From positions 339,056,151 to 339,120,150 of the forward strand of contig NC_092874.1 in NCBI RefSeq assembly GCF_028372415.1: a stretch of 64,000 bases of DNA, read 5' to 3'. The position numbers and the translations under genes were made by a program. Of the stretch, positions 1-10,559 are shown piece by piece (positions within the stretch are counted from its first letter, which is position 1; each line of letters starts with the position of its first letter). This DNA comes from Notamacropus eugenii. Taxonomy: Eukaryota > Chordata > Mammalia > Diprotodontia > Macropodidae. The notes beneath the pieces were generated by a model. It was given only the letters and a program-made list of their open reading frames with translations. It searched no databases and was not told the origin of the DNA.

Positions 1-1
1 A

Positions 2-1420
2 GGCCGTGCTAATATAATAAAAATGACAATTCTACCCAAATTAATATACTTATTTAGTGCCATACCAATTAAACTATCAGACAATTACTTTCTAGAGCTG
101 GACAAAATAATATCAAAATTCATTTGGAAAAACAAAAGGTCCAGAATATCAAAGGGACTAATGAAAAGAAATGCTTGGGAAGGTGGCCTAGCGCTACCAG
201 ACCTCAAACTGTACTATAAAGCAGCAATTATCCAAACCACTTGGTATTGGCTAAGAAACAGAGAGGTAGACAAGTGGAATAGACTTGGCACTCAAGATGC
301 AGTAGGCAAGGAATATAGCAACCTTCTGTTTGATAAACCCAAGGACCCCAGCTTCTGGGATAAGAACTCATTGTTTGACAAAAATTGCTGGGAAAACTGG
401 ATAACAGTGTGGCGGAAATTAGGCATAGACCCATACCTCACACCGTACACAAGAATAAAGTCCAAATGGGTACATGATTTAGGTATAAAGATTGATACCA
501 TGAATAAACTGGAGAAGCAAGGAATAGTGTATTTATCAGATCTATGGAGAAGGGAAGAATTCTTTACTAAAGGAGAAATAGAATGCATTATGAAATGCAA
601 AATGGATAACTTTGATTACATTAAACTGAGAAGTTTTTGCACAACCAAACCCAATGCAACCAAAATCCGGAGGGATGTAGTAAATTGGGAAAGAATTTTT
701 ACAGTTAAGCTCGGGGATAAAGGCCTCATTTCTAGAATATGTAGAGAACTGATCCAAATGTATAATCATACAAGTCATTCCCCAATTGATAAATGGTCAA
801 AGGATATGAACAGGCAATTTTCAGAGGAAGAGGTTAAGGCTATCTATAATCATATGAAAAAATGCTCTAAATCACTATTGGTTATTGAGATGCAAATCAA
901 AACAACTCTGAGGTACCACATCACACCTATAAGATTGGCAAACATGACAGAACAAGAAAATGATAAATGCTGGAGAGGATGTGGGAAAGTTGGAACACTA
1001 ATTCATTGTTGGTGGAGCTGCGAGCGCATTCAACCATTCTGGAGAGCAATTTGGAACTATGGCCAAAGGGCTACAAAAATGTGCATACCCTTTGACCCAG
1101 CAATATCGCTACTAGTACTATATCCCCAAGAGATCATAAAAATGGGAAAGGGTCCCACATGTACAAAAATATTTATAGCAGCACTCTATGTAGTTGCCAA
1201 AAACTGGAAATCAAGGGGATGTCCATCAATTGGGGAATGGCTGAATAAATTATGGTATATGAATGTGATGGAGTACCATTGTGCCATAAGAAATGATGAA
1301 CAAGAAGACTTCATAGAGGCCTGGAAGGACTTATATGACCTGATGCTGAGTGAAAGGAGCAGAACTAGGAGAACTTTATGCACAGCAACAACCACAGTGT
1401 GTGAGAGTTTTTTCTGGTAG
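2..1420 (+). CDS. L1 ORF2 protein, C-terminal part (partial, no internal stop)
   Basis: This is the C-terminal part of the L1 ORF2 polyprotein, whose full form carries endonuclease and reverse transcriptase and performs target-primed reverse transcription in the nucleus. The ATG at 23 is internal: the same frame is open back to base 2 and reads into the window edge. Counting from that ATG (465 residues), the segment follows the RT domain and includes the C-terminal cysteine motif C-x3-C-x7-H-x4-C at C316, C320, H328 and C333, which matches the spacing of the known L1 motif. The stop TAG is at 1418-1420. No frameshift or stop interrupts 473 codons, unlike every other ORF2 copy here. The endonuclease and RT catalytic motifs lie upstream of the window. 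Whether the element is active cannot be judged. Confidence 0.93.
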   Translation, partial: GRANIIKMTILPKLIYLFSAIPIKLSDNYFLELDKIISKFIWKNKRSRISKGLMKRNAWEGGLALPDLKLYYKAAIIQTTWYWLRNREVDKWNRLGTQDAVGKEYSNLLFDKPKDPSFWDKNSLFDKNCWENWITVWRKLGIDPYLTPYTRIKSKWVHDLGIKIDTMNKLEKQGIVYLSDLWRREEFFTKGEIECIMKCKMDNFDYIKLRSFCTTKPNATKIRRDVVNWERIFTVKLGDKGLISRICRELIQMYNHTSHSPIDKWSKDMNRQFSEEEVKAIYNHMKKCSKSLLVIEMQIKTTLRYHITPIRLANMTEQENDKCWRGCGKVGTLIHCWWSCERIQPFWRAIWNYGQRATKMCIPFDPAISLLVLYPQEIIKMGKGPTCTKIFIAALYVVAKNWKSRGCPSIGEWLNKLWYMNVMEYHCAIRNDEQEDFIEAWKDLYDLMLSERSRTRRTLCTATTTVCESFFW

Positions 1421-1707
1421 ACTTAGATTTTTGTAATAACACAAGAACTTCTTACCAAAAAAAAAAAAAAAATCCCAATGGAGGATCTCAAGGCAAAATG
1501 CCTGCCACACTCAGAGAGAGAAATATGGAAGTCACACACATATTGTAGCAGATCATGTTTGTGTATGTGTATGTGTTTGTGTATCATGTTCTGATCTGTT
1601 ATACGATTTCTTTCATTTATCTTAGTCTGACTACATAGCATGGCTATAGTGAAAATATACTCAATAGGAAAGTATATGTAGAATCTATACAGAATTGTAT
1701 GCAGTCA

Positions 1708-1747
1708 TGGGGAGGGAGGGGGGGAGTGGGGGGTAGTTGGGGGGAAT
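1708..1747 (+). other. G-rich tract in L1 3' UTR (possible G-quadruplex)
   Basis: Several runs of 3 to 8 G separated by short loops lie on the sense strand of the L1 3' UTR. A G-rich, quadruplex-prone 3' UTR is a known feature of mammalian L1s. A shorter version occurs at 29884-29908 in the older plus-strand L1. Confidence 0.7.
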
Positions 1748-1800
1748 AAAATCACAATTGTATGGCAGTGATTGTTAAACATTACAAAATTAAAAAAAAA

Positions 1801-2153
1801 TAAATAAAATTTTATTTTCTTAAAGTTAAGTAAACATGAATATGGGGTCTTTATCTTTATATATTTGGTTCCAGGCATATCATTTTGCAGTTTATTAATT
1901 TTTAAAAATGTCTTCTCCTTTACTTTTTTCCTCTCACTTCAACCTGTAGTTTAGCTTAACTAAAGAAATTCATCTATCATCCCTAAAATCCAAAGCCTCA
2001 TTCTCATTTATAAATGTCTGGATATGAAAATTATGTAAAATGCAACAAAATAGTTCCTGTCCTTGTTGACCACCAAATATTACAATATTTTAAAAGCTAT
2101 ATGCTGAAACTGACTTTTCAGGAAAAAAAAATAAAACAATTATGGTCCCTAAA
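1801..2153. other. AT-rich flank, no feature recognised
   Basis: This stretch between the L1 tail and HAL1 copy A shows no recognisable repeat or coding sequence. It is the left flank of the HAL1 A insertion site. Confidence 0.5.
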
Positions 2154-2170
2154 CTGCAGCTGCCCTTTTC
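2154..2170. repeat. Target-site duplication of HAL1 copy A, left copy
   Basis: The 17 bp ctgcagctgcccttttc is repeated exactly at 4932-4948. The two copies bracket HAL1 copy A, as expected for L1-type target-primed insertion. Confidence 0.93.
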
Positions 2171-3159
2171 TTATTTTTTGTAATTTAACTTTTAACATTC
2201 ATTTTCACAAAATTTTGCGTTTCAAATTTTCTCCCTTTTTATCCCCTCCCACTCCCAAACACCAAGCATTCTAATTGCCCCTATCACCAATCTGCTCTCT
2301 CTTTTATCATCCCTCTCTGCCCTTGTCTCCGTCTTCTCTTTTGTCCTGTAGGGCCAGATAGCTTTCTATACCCCTTTACCTGTATTTCTTCTTTCCTCGT
2401 GGCAAGAACATTACTCGACAGTTGATGCTAATACTTTGAATTCCAACTTCTTTACCTCCCTCCCTCTCCACCCCTTCCCTTTGGAAGGCAAGCAATTCAA
2501 TATAGGCCAAATCTGTGTAGTTTTGCAAATGACTTCCATAATAGTTGTGTTGTATAGGACTAACCATATTTCCCTCCATCCTATCCTGTCCCCCATTACT
2601 TCTATTCTCTTTTGATCCTATCCCTCCCCATGAGTGTCGACCTCAAATTGAACTCTCCTCCCCATGCCCTCCCTTCTATCATCCCCCCCCACCCTGCTTA
2701 TCCCCTTATCCCCCACTTTCCTGTATTGTAAGATAGGTTTTCATACCAAAATGAGTGTGCATTTTATTCTTTCCTTTAGTGGAATGTGATGAGAGTAGAC
2801 TTCATGTTTTTCTCTCACCTCCCCTCTTTATCCCTCCACTAATGAGTCTTTTGCTTGCCTCTTTCATGAGAGATAATTTGCCCCCTTCAATTTCTCCCTT
2901 TCTCCTCCCAATATCTTTCTCTCTCACTGCTTGATTTCATTTTTTTTAAGATATGATCCCATCCTCTTCAATTTACTCTGTGCACTCTGTCTCTATGTAT
3001 GTGTGCGTGTGTGCATGTGTGTGTAATCCCACCCAGTACCCAGATGCTGAAATGTTTCAAGAGTTACAAATATTGTTTTTTCATGTAGGAATGTAAACAG
3101 TTCAACTTTAGTAAGTCCCTTATGACTTCTCCTTGCTGTTCACCTTTTCATGGTTCTCT
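2171..3159 (-). other. Purine-rich 3' region of HAL1 copy A
   Basis: On the element strand this kilobase is dominated by GA-rich runs with no long ORF. It resembles the L1 inter-ORF segment at 25243-25850 and fills the place where ORF2 would follow. A short TG/CA stretch lies at 2996-3024. Confidence 0.8.
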
Positions 3160-4247
3160 TCATTCTTGTGTTTGGAAGTCAAATTTTCTTTTCAGCTCTG
3201 GTCTTTTCATCAAGAATGCTTGAAAATCCTCTACTTCATTGAAAGACCAATTCTTCCCCTGAAGTATTATACTCAGTTTTGCTGGGTAGGTGATTCTTGG
3301 TTTTAGTCCTAGTTCCTTTGACTTCTGGAATATCCTATTCCACGCCCTGTGGTCCCTTAATGTAGAGGCTGCTAGATGTTGTGTTATGCTGATTGTATTT
3401 CCACAATACTTGAATTGTTTCTTTCTAGCTGCTTGCAATATTTCCTCCTTGACCTGGGAACTCTGGAATTTGGCCACAATGTTCCTAGGAGTTTCTCTTT
3501 TTGGATCTCTTTCAGGCGGTGTTCTGTGGATTCCTTGAATATTTATTTTGCCCTCTGGTTCTAGAATCTCAGGGCAGTTTTCCTTGATAATTTCATGAAA
3601 GATGATGTCTAGGCTCTTCTTTTGATCATGGCTTTCAGGTAGTCCCATAATTTTAAAATTGTCTCTCCTGCATCTATTTTCCAGGTCAGTTGTTTTTCCA
3701 ATGAGATATTTCACATTATCTTCCATTTTTCCATTCTTCTCTCTTTGTTCTGTGATATCTTGCTTTCTCATAAAGTCCTTAGCCTCCATCTGTTCCATTC
3801 TCATTTTGAAAGAACTATTTTCTTCAGTAAGCTTTTGAATTTCCTTTTCCATTTGGCTAATTCTGCTTTTGAAAGCATTCTTCTCCTCATTGGCTTTTTG
3901 AACCTCTTTTGCCAATTGAGTTCAGCAAGTTTTCAAGGTGTTATTTTCTTCAACATTTTTTGGGTCTCCTTTAGCAGGGAGCTGATCTGCTGTTCATGCT
4001 TTGACTTCATGTCTCTCATTTCTCTTCCCAGCTTTTCCTCTACCTCTCTAACTTGATTTTCAAAATTCTTTTTGAGCTCTTCCATGTCCTGAGCCCATTG
4101 GGTTGGCTGGGACACAGAAGCCTTGATTTCTGTGTCTATGCCTGATGGTAAGCATTGTTTGTCCTCATCAGAAAGGAAGGGAGGAAATGCCTGTTCACCA
4201 AGAAAGTAACCTTCTATAGTCTTATTTCTTTTCCCTTTTCTGGGCAT
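3160..4247 (-). pseudogene. HAL1 copy A ORF1 protein gene, one frameshift
   Basis: The product is an L1 ORF1p-like RNA-binding chaperone that coats element RNA in cytoplasmic particles. It starts at an ATG at 4247 (MPRKGKRNKTIEGYF). Roughly the first 55 residues are basic and low complexity. Next come heptad-like coiled-coil segments rich in E, K and L (about residues 55-190), which in L1 form the trimer. They are followed by the RRM region (RRDNFKIMGLPES) and the C-terminal domain (ARKKQFKYCGNT, YPAKLS). The N-terminal frame stops at 3933 and the C-terminal frame is open from about 3915 to 3160. A small indel near 3916-3935, in the coiled coil, therefore separates two otherwise intact parts of about 362 codons in total. 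This is the most intact ORF1 in the window. Confidence 0.9.
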
Positions 4248-4931
4248 TTTCCCAGCCAGTAACTTGACCTCTGAATATTTTCCTCACACCCACCTCACCT
4301 CCTGATGCTCCCAGCCAGCGTTTGGGGTCTGAGATTCAAATGCTGCTTCCAGCCTCAGGGCTTTTGGCGGGGGCAGGGCTGCTATTCAGTGTGAGATTAA
4401 GTTCAGGTGCTCAGGTGGGGGCAGGGCCGCTCTCAGGCTCAGTTCCCTCAGGGGATTTATGCACAGACCTTCAACAATGGATCCAGGCTCCTGCCTGCTT
4501 GGGGAGCCCCCGTCTGCCGCCACCCCTCAGCTTCTGCCTCCCGAGGGGGCCTGAGCCATGGGGCACCCCACTCCCCCCTCGACCAGCGAAAGACACTCTC
4601 TCACTGACCCCCGTCACCTGTGGGTGTAGGGACTTGTGCGGCCGCTGGAGATCCCGTCCCTGAAGCCTGCTTGGATCTGTTCCTCTCGGTGCCGCGGCCG
4701 CGGCAGGGCTGTACTCAGCTCCCAGTCCCGGCGCCCAGTCTGCAGAGCGAAGGACCTTTTGCGAGAGGTTTTCAGGTCTCTCAGGAACAGAAATCTCCCT
4801 CGCTCCAATGTTCTGCAGCCTCTGGGTGCAGAATTCGCCGTGAGTTACTTCTTTGTAGTTGTTCTATGTGTTGTGGGTTCGGAGCTATGTGTATGTGCGT
4901 CTTTTTACTCTGCCATCTTGGCTCCCCCCCC
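4248..4931 (-). promoter_or_regulatory. HAL1 copy A 5' UTR / promoter region
   Basis: This GC-rich, CpG-containing leader begins with a G-run and a YY1-like core (AAGATGGC on the minus strand, 4912-4919), as at L1 5' ends, where it positions transcription start. It is closely similar to the 5' UTR of copy E (62206-62866), including the segment near 4322-4430. ORFs read through it on either strand are not supported as genes. Confidence 0.8.
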
Positions 4932-4948
4932 CTGCAGCTGCCCTTTTC
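4932..4948. repeat. Target-site duplication of HAL1 copy A, right copy
   Basis: Exact copy of 2154-2170. It directly abuts the 5' end of HAL1 copy A. Confidence 0.93.
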
Positions 4949-5245
4949 AAACATCCATAAAAGGAACAACAATGACAACAAATTGCTAAGGAATTCATCG
5001 ACATTAAGACAACTTTCTTTTTTGCTGGAGTTGAGAAAGAGGAGTTGTAATCAAGAGAATGAATTTCCTTATTTCAACTCCATTCATTCTGAATCAGTTG
5101 TACATAGTTCAAGTATAACTTTTCAGCCTCAGTTCTCAGCAAATACTCTTATAGGATGGTTTGCTCCAATCTCTTTTCAGGTCCAGCAAAGTATCTGCAA
5201 CATCTCCTTCTGTCCTCCCTGTCTCGGCTTTCTTATTCTCACTAG
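4949..5245. other. Non-repetitive segment between HAL1 copies A and B
   Basis: No repeat or coding sequence was recognised. It separates the 5' end of copy A from the broken 3' end of copy B. Confidence 0.45.
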
Positions 5246-5259
5246 TCCCTTTTCATTCT

Positions 5260-6363
5260 TCTCTTGATTCTTGTGTTTGAAGGTCAAATTTTCTTTTCAG
5301 CTCTGGTCTTTTCATCAAGAATGCTTGAAAGTCCTCTATTTCACTGAAAGACCATTTTTTCCCCTGAAGTATTTTACTCAGTTTTGTTGGGTATGTGATT
5401 CATGGTTTTAGTCCTGGTTCCTTTGATTTCTGGAATATAATATTTCATGCCCTTCTATGCCTTAACGTAGAAGCTGCTAGATCTTGTGTTATCCTGATTG
5501 TATTTCCACAACACTTGAATTGTTTCTTTCTAGTTGCTTACAATATTTTCTCCTTGACCTGGGAACTCTGGAATTTGGCCAGTGTTCCTAGGAGTTTTTC
5601 TTTTTGGATCTCTTTCAGGAGGTGATCAGTAGATTCTTTCAATATTTATTTTGCCCCCTGTTTCTAGAACATCGGGGCAGTTTTCCTTGATAATTGCATG
5701 AAAGATGATATCTAGGCTCTTTTTTTGATCATGGCTTTCAGGTAGGCCCATAATTTTTAAATTATCTCTCCTGGATCCATTTTCCAGGTCAGTTGTTTTT
5801 TCAATGCGATATTTCACATCATCTTCCATTTTTTTCATTCTTTTGGTTTTGCTTTGTGATTTCTTGGTTTCTCATAAAGTCATTAGCCTCCATGTGTTCC
5901 ATTCTAATTGTTAAAGCACTATTTTCTTCCGAGAGCTTTTGAACCTCCTTTTCCATTTGGCTCAGTCTGCTTTTTAAAGACTTCTTCTCCTCATTGGCTT
6001 TTAGACCCTTTTTTGCCAATTGAGTTAGCCTATTTTCAAAGGTCTTATTTTGTTCAGCATTTTTTGGGATATCCTTTAGCGAGGTATTGACCTGCTTTTC
6101 ATGCTTTTCTTTCATCTCTCTCATTTGTTTTCCCAGTTTTTACTCCATCTCACTTATTTGATTTTCAAAATTCTTTTTGAGATCTTCCATGGCCTGAGAC
6201 CATCGAATATTTGCTTTGGATATTTGGGATACAGAAATCTTGACTTTTATGTCTTTCCCTGATTATAAGCATTGTTCTTCTACATCTGAAAAAATGGGAG
6301 GAGATATCTGTTCACCAAGAAAGTGACCTTCTATAGTCTCATTTTTTCCCCTTTTTTGGGCAT
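5260..6363 (-). pseudogene. HAL1 copy B ORF1 remnant
   Basis: This is an ORF1p-like sequence, homologous along its length to copy A. The start ATG is kept at 6361-6363, but an early frameshift ends that frame after about ten codons (a TAG follows). Further open pieces carry the coiled coil (5819-6124) and the start of the RRM with RRDNLKIMGLPES (5626-5838). The C-terminal part is recognisable at DNA level at about 5260-5600. It cannot encode a full ORF1 protein. Confidence 0.85.
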
Positions 6364-6369
6364 TTTCCC

Positions 6370-7150
6370 AACCAGTTACTTGACTTTTGAGTCCTTTGTC
6401 AAGAGTAGGATGTACTCTTGGAACCTGTAAGATCTCAGTTCCTCCAAGGTGGCACAATCAAGCATGTATATTGGTCTGGGCACAGGGAGAGATTTTTGTG
6501 CCCAGAGTCTTAGCAGAGTTTCCTCTCCACAGCCACTTAGTCTCCAGTTTCACCAAGCCAGCACTGGAGGGCTAGGATTCAGTCAAGCTGTGTGAGCAGG
6601 GCCACCATTCATTGCGAGACAAAGATCAGCTCCCTCAGGGCCTCTACACAGAGCTGAGGTAAGACTCAGCTCCTCAGTGCCCCCAGGGGTTTTACAATCC
6701 AACAATGGGTGTGGGCTGCTCTGGGGGCTGCATTGAGAACTGCTGTCACCTGCCCAATGTGGCCTCTGTGGCAGCTGCCTGAAGCCAGAGCTATGGGAAG
6801 GCCATTCTCCCTTCTTGAAAAAACCTTGTCACTGACCTTTGGTGCCTGTGGCTTGAGGGATCTGCGAAACCACTGCTACTGGGACTGGAAATTCCACCCC
6901 TGAGGGCTGTTTGTGAGCCACATGGCCAAGATTGGGCTGGGCTCTGCTCTCCGCTCAGTGTCCAGTGCAACCAACATTTCCCGTGGGCCTTTCAGGTCAC
7001 CCTGGGCTGGAAATCTCCTCCACTTTGTTGTTATCCACTTCTGCTGCTCCAAAATTTGTTGAGAGTCCCTCTCTACAGGTATTTTATGGGCTGTGTGGGG
7101 AGTGCCTGGTTTGTGTGTCTTTCTACTCCACCATCTTGGCTCTGTCCCCC
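6370..7150 (-). promoter_or_regulatory. HAL1 copy B 5' UTR
   Basis: This leader is of the HAL1/L1 type but clearly diverged from copies A and E, indicating a different subfamily. The YY1-like start motif is preserved near 7131-7142. Confidence 0.7.
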
Positions 7151-7985
7151 TCAAAGAAATTTTAAAAATGGAAAAGTCCATTTTGTCCAAAAAAAATACT
7201 TATGATGTTCATTTTTCTGTGTGAGGGCAAAGAATTGGAAATTGAGGGAATGCCCATCCATTGGGGATGACTGAAGAAGTTATTGTTTCTGATTGAGATG
7301 GAATACTATTATGCTATAAGAAAGGGCAGCAGGATGCTTTAAGAAAAAGAAGTTTGGAAGTCTGCAGTGAATTGATGCAAAGCGAAGCGAGTAGAATCAA
7401 GAGAATATTGTGCACAAAAATAGCAGTGGTATGAGGATGTTCAACTGTGAAAGACTGAGTGACTTTTATAAAGATAATGTTCCATGTCAATACGCAAAAA
7501 CCAAGACCTATGATGAAAAATGCTATTCGCTTTCAGACAGAACTAATGAACTTTGAATATAGATTGATGTCTAGTTCTTTTTTTACTTATTGTTTTATTT
7601 CATTAGTATTTCTTCTGCTATTTTTCAGAATTTTTTCCAGTTGTGTTAAAATTTTCATGATTCAATTTAATATTTTCTTGGAAGATATACTGTAGTGTTT
7701 TCATATTTCCTTTTCCAATTCATTTTACTGATGAGGAAACTGAGGCAAACAGAGTTACGACTTGTTCATTGTTTCCTTTTAAAACACTACTAATATGGAA
7801 ATGTTTTAAATAACATCACATCAATCCACATCAAAATAAATAATATTTATTTTTTAAATCAATATCAAAGTGCCTTCTCAAAGAGAGAGAAGGGATGGGA
7901 GGGAGGAAAAAATTTGGAACTCATTTAAAAAAAATATTGTTAACTTTTTAAACACTTAATTGGTATATATTAAAATTATTTTTTA
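7151..7985 (+). mobile_element. Old L1 3' end (ORF2 tail and 3' UTR)
   Basis: The sequence aligns by eye with the last part of L1 ORF2 (GGCAAAGAATTGGAAATTGA at 7226-7245, compare about 1193-1215). A marsupial-type L1 3' UTR follows, and a G-rich AGGGATGGGAGGGAGG block lies near 7889-7906. It is heavily decayed and interrupted by a SINE fragment at 7695-7765. HAL1 copy B lies at its left edge. Confidence 0.8.
7695..7765 (-). mobile_element. SINE fragment (tRNA head / RTE tail type)
   Basis: It contains the diagnostic antisense segment GATGAGGAAACTGAGGCAAA near 7729-7750. This short piece lies within the L1 3' UTR. Confidence 0.6.
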
Positions 7986-8660
7986 AAGTGTTAATGATGT
8001 CTGCAGGGAAATAATGAAAAATTAAAGTAGAAGTGAAGGGGCTTTAGTAGTACTAGATCACAAATCCCTTCTTTTTATATCACCTCTTAGTTTGGGTGTT
8101 TATCTGAAAGCAAATAGCCTTTCCTTCGCATTTCTGACTTTAATTTCTAGTATATTCTGATTTTTTTTTTTTGTTTGAGAGGTAGTGTAGACAGAAATCT
8201 AACAATGAAGTCAAGGTCTACCTTGAACATGCATTGGCTGCATGACAACTAGATGGGCAGCTCAATTCCTCTCTCAGTATTTTTTATGCCTATAAGTTGC
8301 AGAGTACAGTGATTTGCTTTGCTAAAGGTGGTATTCCTCAGCTTGAAGTTCCTTCTACGAAGCTTATTATAACACCAGTCCCTATCCTGTAATCCACTTG
8401 CCTTATTAGGTCGGTTCTTCCCCAGTTCAGCACTTTGAGGGAAAGTGAGATATCTACTTCTTGGTGATATTATAGGATATATTCTTTGTTACATAATCAT
8501 TGAACTAGAGTAAGTATGTATTGGGAGAGGTGAGGATCAAGAAGGGAAGTTGATATATTTTGACAGGGGCCCTCGCTAATATAGAGACGGAAGCTATCCC
8601 TAACACTCTTCAATGATAGAAGCAAGTATGATCTCTGTATCATAAACTGATGATATTGGC
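7986..8660. other. No feature recognised
   Basis: Non-repetitive AT-rich sequence. No coding potential or repeat family was recognised. Confidence 0.4.
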
Positions 8661-8664
8661 AAGT

Positions 8665-8900
8665 TCTTGTTGTTAATGTTCAGTTGTTTCAGTCCTGTTT
8701 GAGGCTCCATGATCCCATTTGGAATTATCTTGGCAAAGATAGTGGAATGATTTATCATTGCCTTCTCTATCTCATTTAATAGAGGAGCTGAAGCAAAGAG
8801 TTAAGTGATTTGCACAGGGTCATGCAGTCAGTAAATGTCGGGGCTGTATTTGAACTCAGATCCTTCTGATTCTCTCCACTATTCCATGTAGCTCCTTATG
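8665..8900 (-). mobile_element. Marsupial SINE with RTE-type tail, antisense
   Basis: Read on the plus strand it runs from the reversed RTE-like tail (TTCAGTTGTTTCAGTCCTG, CCCATTTGGAATTATCTTGG) through the GAAGCAAAGAGTTAAGTGA and GATTTGAACTCAGATCC blocks to the reversed tRNA-like head. I recognise the layout as the marsupial tRNA-headed SINE mobilised by RTE LINEs (MAR1-like; exact name not verified). Confidence 0.75.
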
Positions 8901-9290
8901 TTAGTGAAGGTCTCTGCCAAACATATCAAACTCCCTTTTTTTTCCTCCCCTTCCCAACAGAATTGTACAGAAGGAAAGGACTCTTGTCATCATCTAATGA
9001 AAACTAGTAAGAATAAAACACTGGATTCATATTCATAAGTAATTTTTGTTTGTTTTTATTTTGTCCTGGGCATATGTGATCTTGATTAAATCATTTCACA
9101 TCTTATCTAGCTACCAATTCCTAGCATTTCCTTGCCATCCCTCTGCTATTGCTTTTTGCCTGACCACATTACCTCCTACAAGGAGACAGTATTTTCCCCC
9201 TCAACTTTGAAGTTCATATCCAAGGGCTGCGTCTATCTTTATTTGTGAATGAGCAGAAAATCAGTCTAGCTGTCTCCTAGATAGATGATA
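8901..9290. other. No feature recognised
   Basis: Non-repetitive sequence preceding the CT/TCTG microsatellite. Confidence 0.4.
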
Positions 9291-9296
9291 GTTCAT

Positions 9297-9447
9297 ATTC
9301 TCTCGTTCTCTCCTCTCTCTCTCTGTCTCTGTCTCTCTCTGTCTGTCTGTCTCTCTGTCTCTCTCTGTCTCTGTGTGTGTGTGTCTGTATGTCTGTCTCT
9401 GTCTGTCTGTCTCTCTCTCTGTCTCTCTGTCTGTCTGTGTGTGTGTG

Positions 9448-9499
<52 letters not shown>
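9297..9499. repeat. (TC)n/(TCTG)n microsatellite
   Basis: About 200 bp of interspersed TC, TG and TCTG units. ORFs rich in S, L, C and V here are artefacts of the repeat. Confidence 0.97.
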
Positions 9500-9672
9500 A
9501 TCACCTTCTTAGGGAACAATAATAAATTCAACGCCTTTGGATTTCAGAATTCTTCAATTGATTTTGGAAAGGGCATGGACTTTGCCTGGTCTATGCCATC
9601 ACTAATTATTTCTGTGGATATCCTAGGGCTGCCAATGTGTCATTTCTTTTTCAGGATTATTTCTCTACCCTA

Positions 9673-9685
9673 CACATGCACACAA

Positions 9686-9717
<32 letters not shown>

Positions 9718-9720
9718 ACA
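9673..9720. repeat. (CA)n microsatellite
   Basis: CA dinucleotide array with a few CG interruptions. Confidence 0.95.
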
Positions 9721-9839
9721 TTTCACTATTATACAGATAGGTAACTGTGATCTGGACCCTTTTCTTATTGAAACCTACTGTCAGCTAGTAACTTTTGACT
9801 CAGAAAAGCAAAGAGAAAAACTAGAAAGTCTGTTAATCA

Positions 9840-10075
9840 TTTAAGCCTTCACAAATTAGCCATCACTCTCCTATGAGTTGTCTCCTTTTCTTAGACTCTA
9901 CTCTTTTGTATTTTTTGTGTCTAGTGCTTGGCACAGTAGCTGACAAAAAGGAAGTACACAATGCATACGTTTCATTGACTGATTTATTCTTTTATTTTTC
10001 TAGAACTCTGTTTCATCATCTGTGAAATGACAGGATTGGAACAGATGAACTCTAATGTGTTCTCCTGCTCTAATT
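9840..10075 (+). mobile_element. L2-like 3' end and MIR-like SINE piece
   Basis: It contains the AGTGCTTGGCACAGTAG block near 9926-9942, typical of L2 or MIR 3' ends. This is followed by TTTCATCATCTGTGAAATGA (10011-10030) and GATTGGAACAGATGAACTCT, which match a MIR-like SINE in sense orientation. Heavily diverged. Confidence 0.5.
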
Positions 10076-10204
10076 TATTAATAGTTTATGATTTAAACCA
10101 TTAATAACCTCTATACTGTCCTTGAAAAGTGGCTTATAGACTTTCAGTTGAAGTCCACATAAGATAGTAAACTCAATATTTTCCCTTACATCTACCCCAA
10201 GACG

Positions 10205-10390
10205 AAGCACATTCTTTTTTTCGGTAGTTGTAATTGTTAGGCATTTGCTTTATTTGTAGGAAGACAAAATGCTCCTTCCTAAAATTTACAATCATGGGTC
10301 CAATTCTACACTTTGAGGCAAGCAGGACAAGTTCAGTTCCTCTTCCACATGATTTACTTCATATATTTGAAGCCTTATTCCTCCCTTGGT
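10205..10390 (-). mobile_element. CR1/L3-like LINE fragment
   Basis: The plus strand shows the antisense 3' region of a CR1/L3-type LINE: TAATTGTTAGG, then AGCAGGACAAGTTCAGTTCC, CCTCTTCCACATGA and ATATTTGAAGCC, in the expected order. The family was recognised by memory only. Confidence 0.5.
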
Positions 10391-10559
10391 CTTATTCTGT
10401 CAAAGGAAAATACTCATTTATTACATTAACCAATTCTCCTATGTTAGTTTTCGTTCTGCTTATCATTCTGGTCATTATTATGGAATGGCTGTCTCATATA
10501 AAAGTGGGATAATATATAGAGAAATGCAAATATAACAATATAGATAGATTTATATAGAT

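Larger units (their letters stand above)
1..1800 (+). mobile_element. L1 (LINE-1) 3' part, cut by the window edge
   Basis: This is the 3' end of an L1 retrotransposon: the ORF2 C-terminal region, a 3' UTR of about 375 bp and an A-rich tail near 1791-1810. The 3' UTR carries a G-rich block at 1708-1747 and a possible AATAAA signal at 1744-1749, both typical of mammalian L1 3' ends. The reading frame is open to the window edge, so this looks like the youngest L1 in the window. The 5' part lies outside the window, so the full length and target-site duplication cannot be assessed. Confidence 0.95.
2171..4931 (-). mobile_element. HAL1 copy A: complete half-L1 (ORF1 only)
   Basis: This is a 2761-bp non-LTR element on the minus strand. 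In element order it has a G-run and GAGCCAAGATGGC 5' end (4931), a GC-rich 5' UTR (4931-4248), ORF1 (4247-3160) and a purine-rich untranslated tail ending in an A-rich 3' end (3159-2171). There is no ORF2. This is the structure of the HAL1 (half-L1) families known from mammals. The perfect 17-bp direct repeat at both ends shows that it inserted as this unit and is not a broken L1. It must have used reverse transcriptase supplied in trans, probably from L1. It is the best preserved HAL1 here, with one frameshift in ORF1. Confidence 0.92.
5246..7150 (-). mobile_element. HAL1 copy B, lacking its 3' tail
   Basis: This minus-strand copy has an L1-type 5' end (GAGCCAAGATGG on the minus strand, near 7131-7142), a 5' UTR and ORF1, but stops close to the ORF1 end. 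The purine-rich tail and A-tail are missing. The right side abuts an L1 3' end at 7151, while the left side (4949-5245) is unrelated sequence. Target-primed insertion normally preserves the 3' end, so the missing end suggests a later deletion that also removed part of the host L1. Confidence 0.85.

Noticed and set aside
228..1395. Minus-strand ORFs opposite L1 ORF2
   Set aside because: Antisense shadows of a clear L1 ORF2 frame.
4322..5267. Overlapping ORFs of up to 215 codons in a GC-rich stretch
   Set aside because: They lie in the HAL1 copy A 5' UTR and its flank, antisense to the element, with no domain or splice pattern. The matching ORFs at 62286-63011 in copy E have the same cause.
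7459..7695. 78-codon ORF rich in F and S
   Set aside because: Lies in a decayed L1 3' UTR; no signal or domain pattern that supports a gene.
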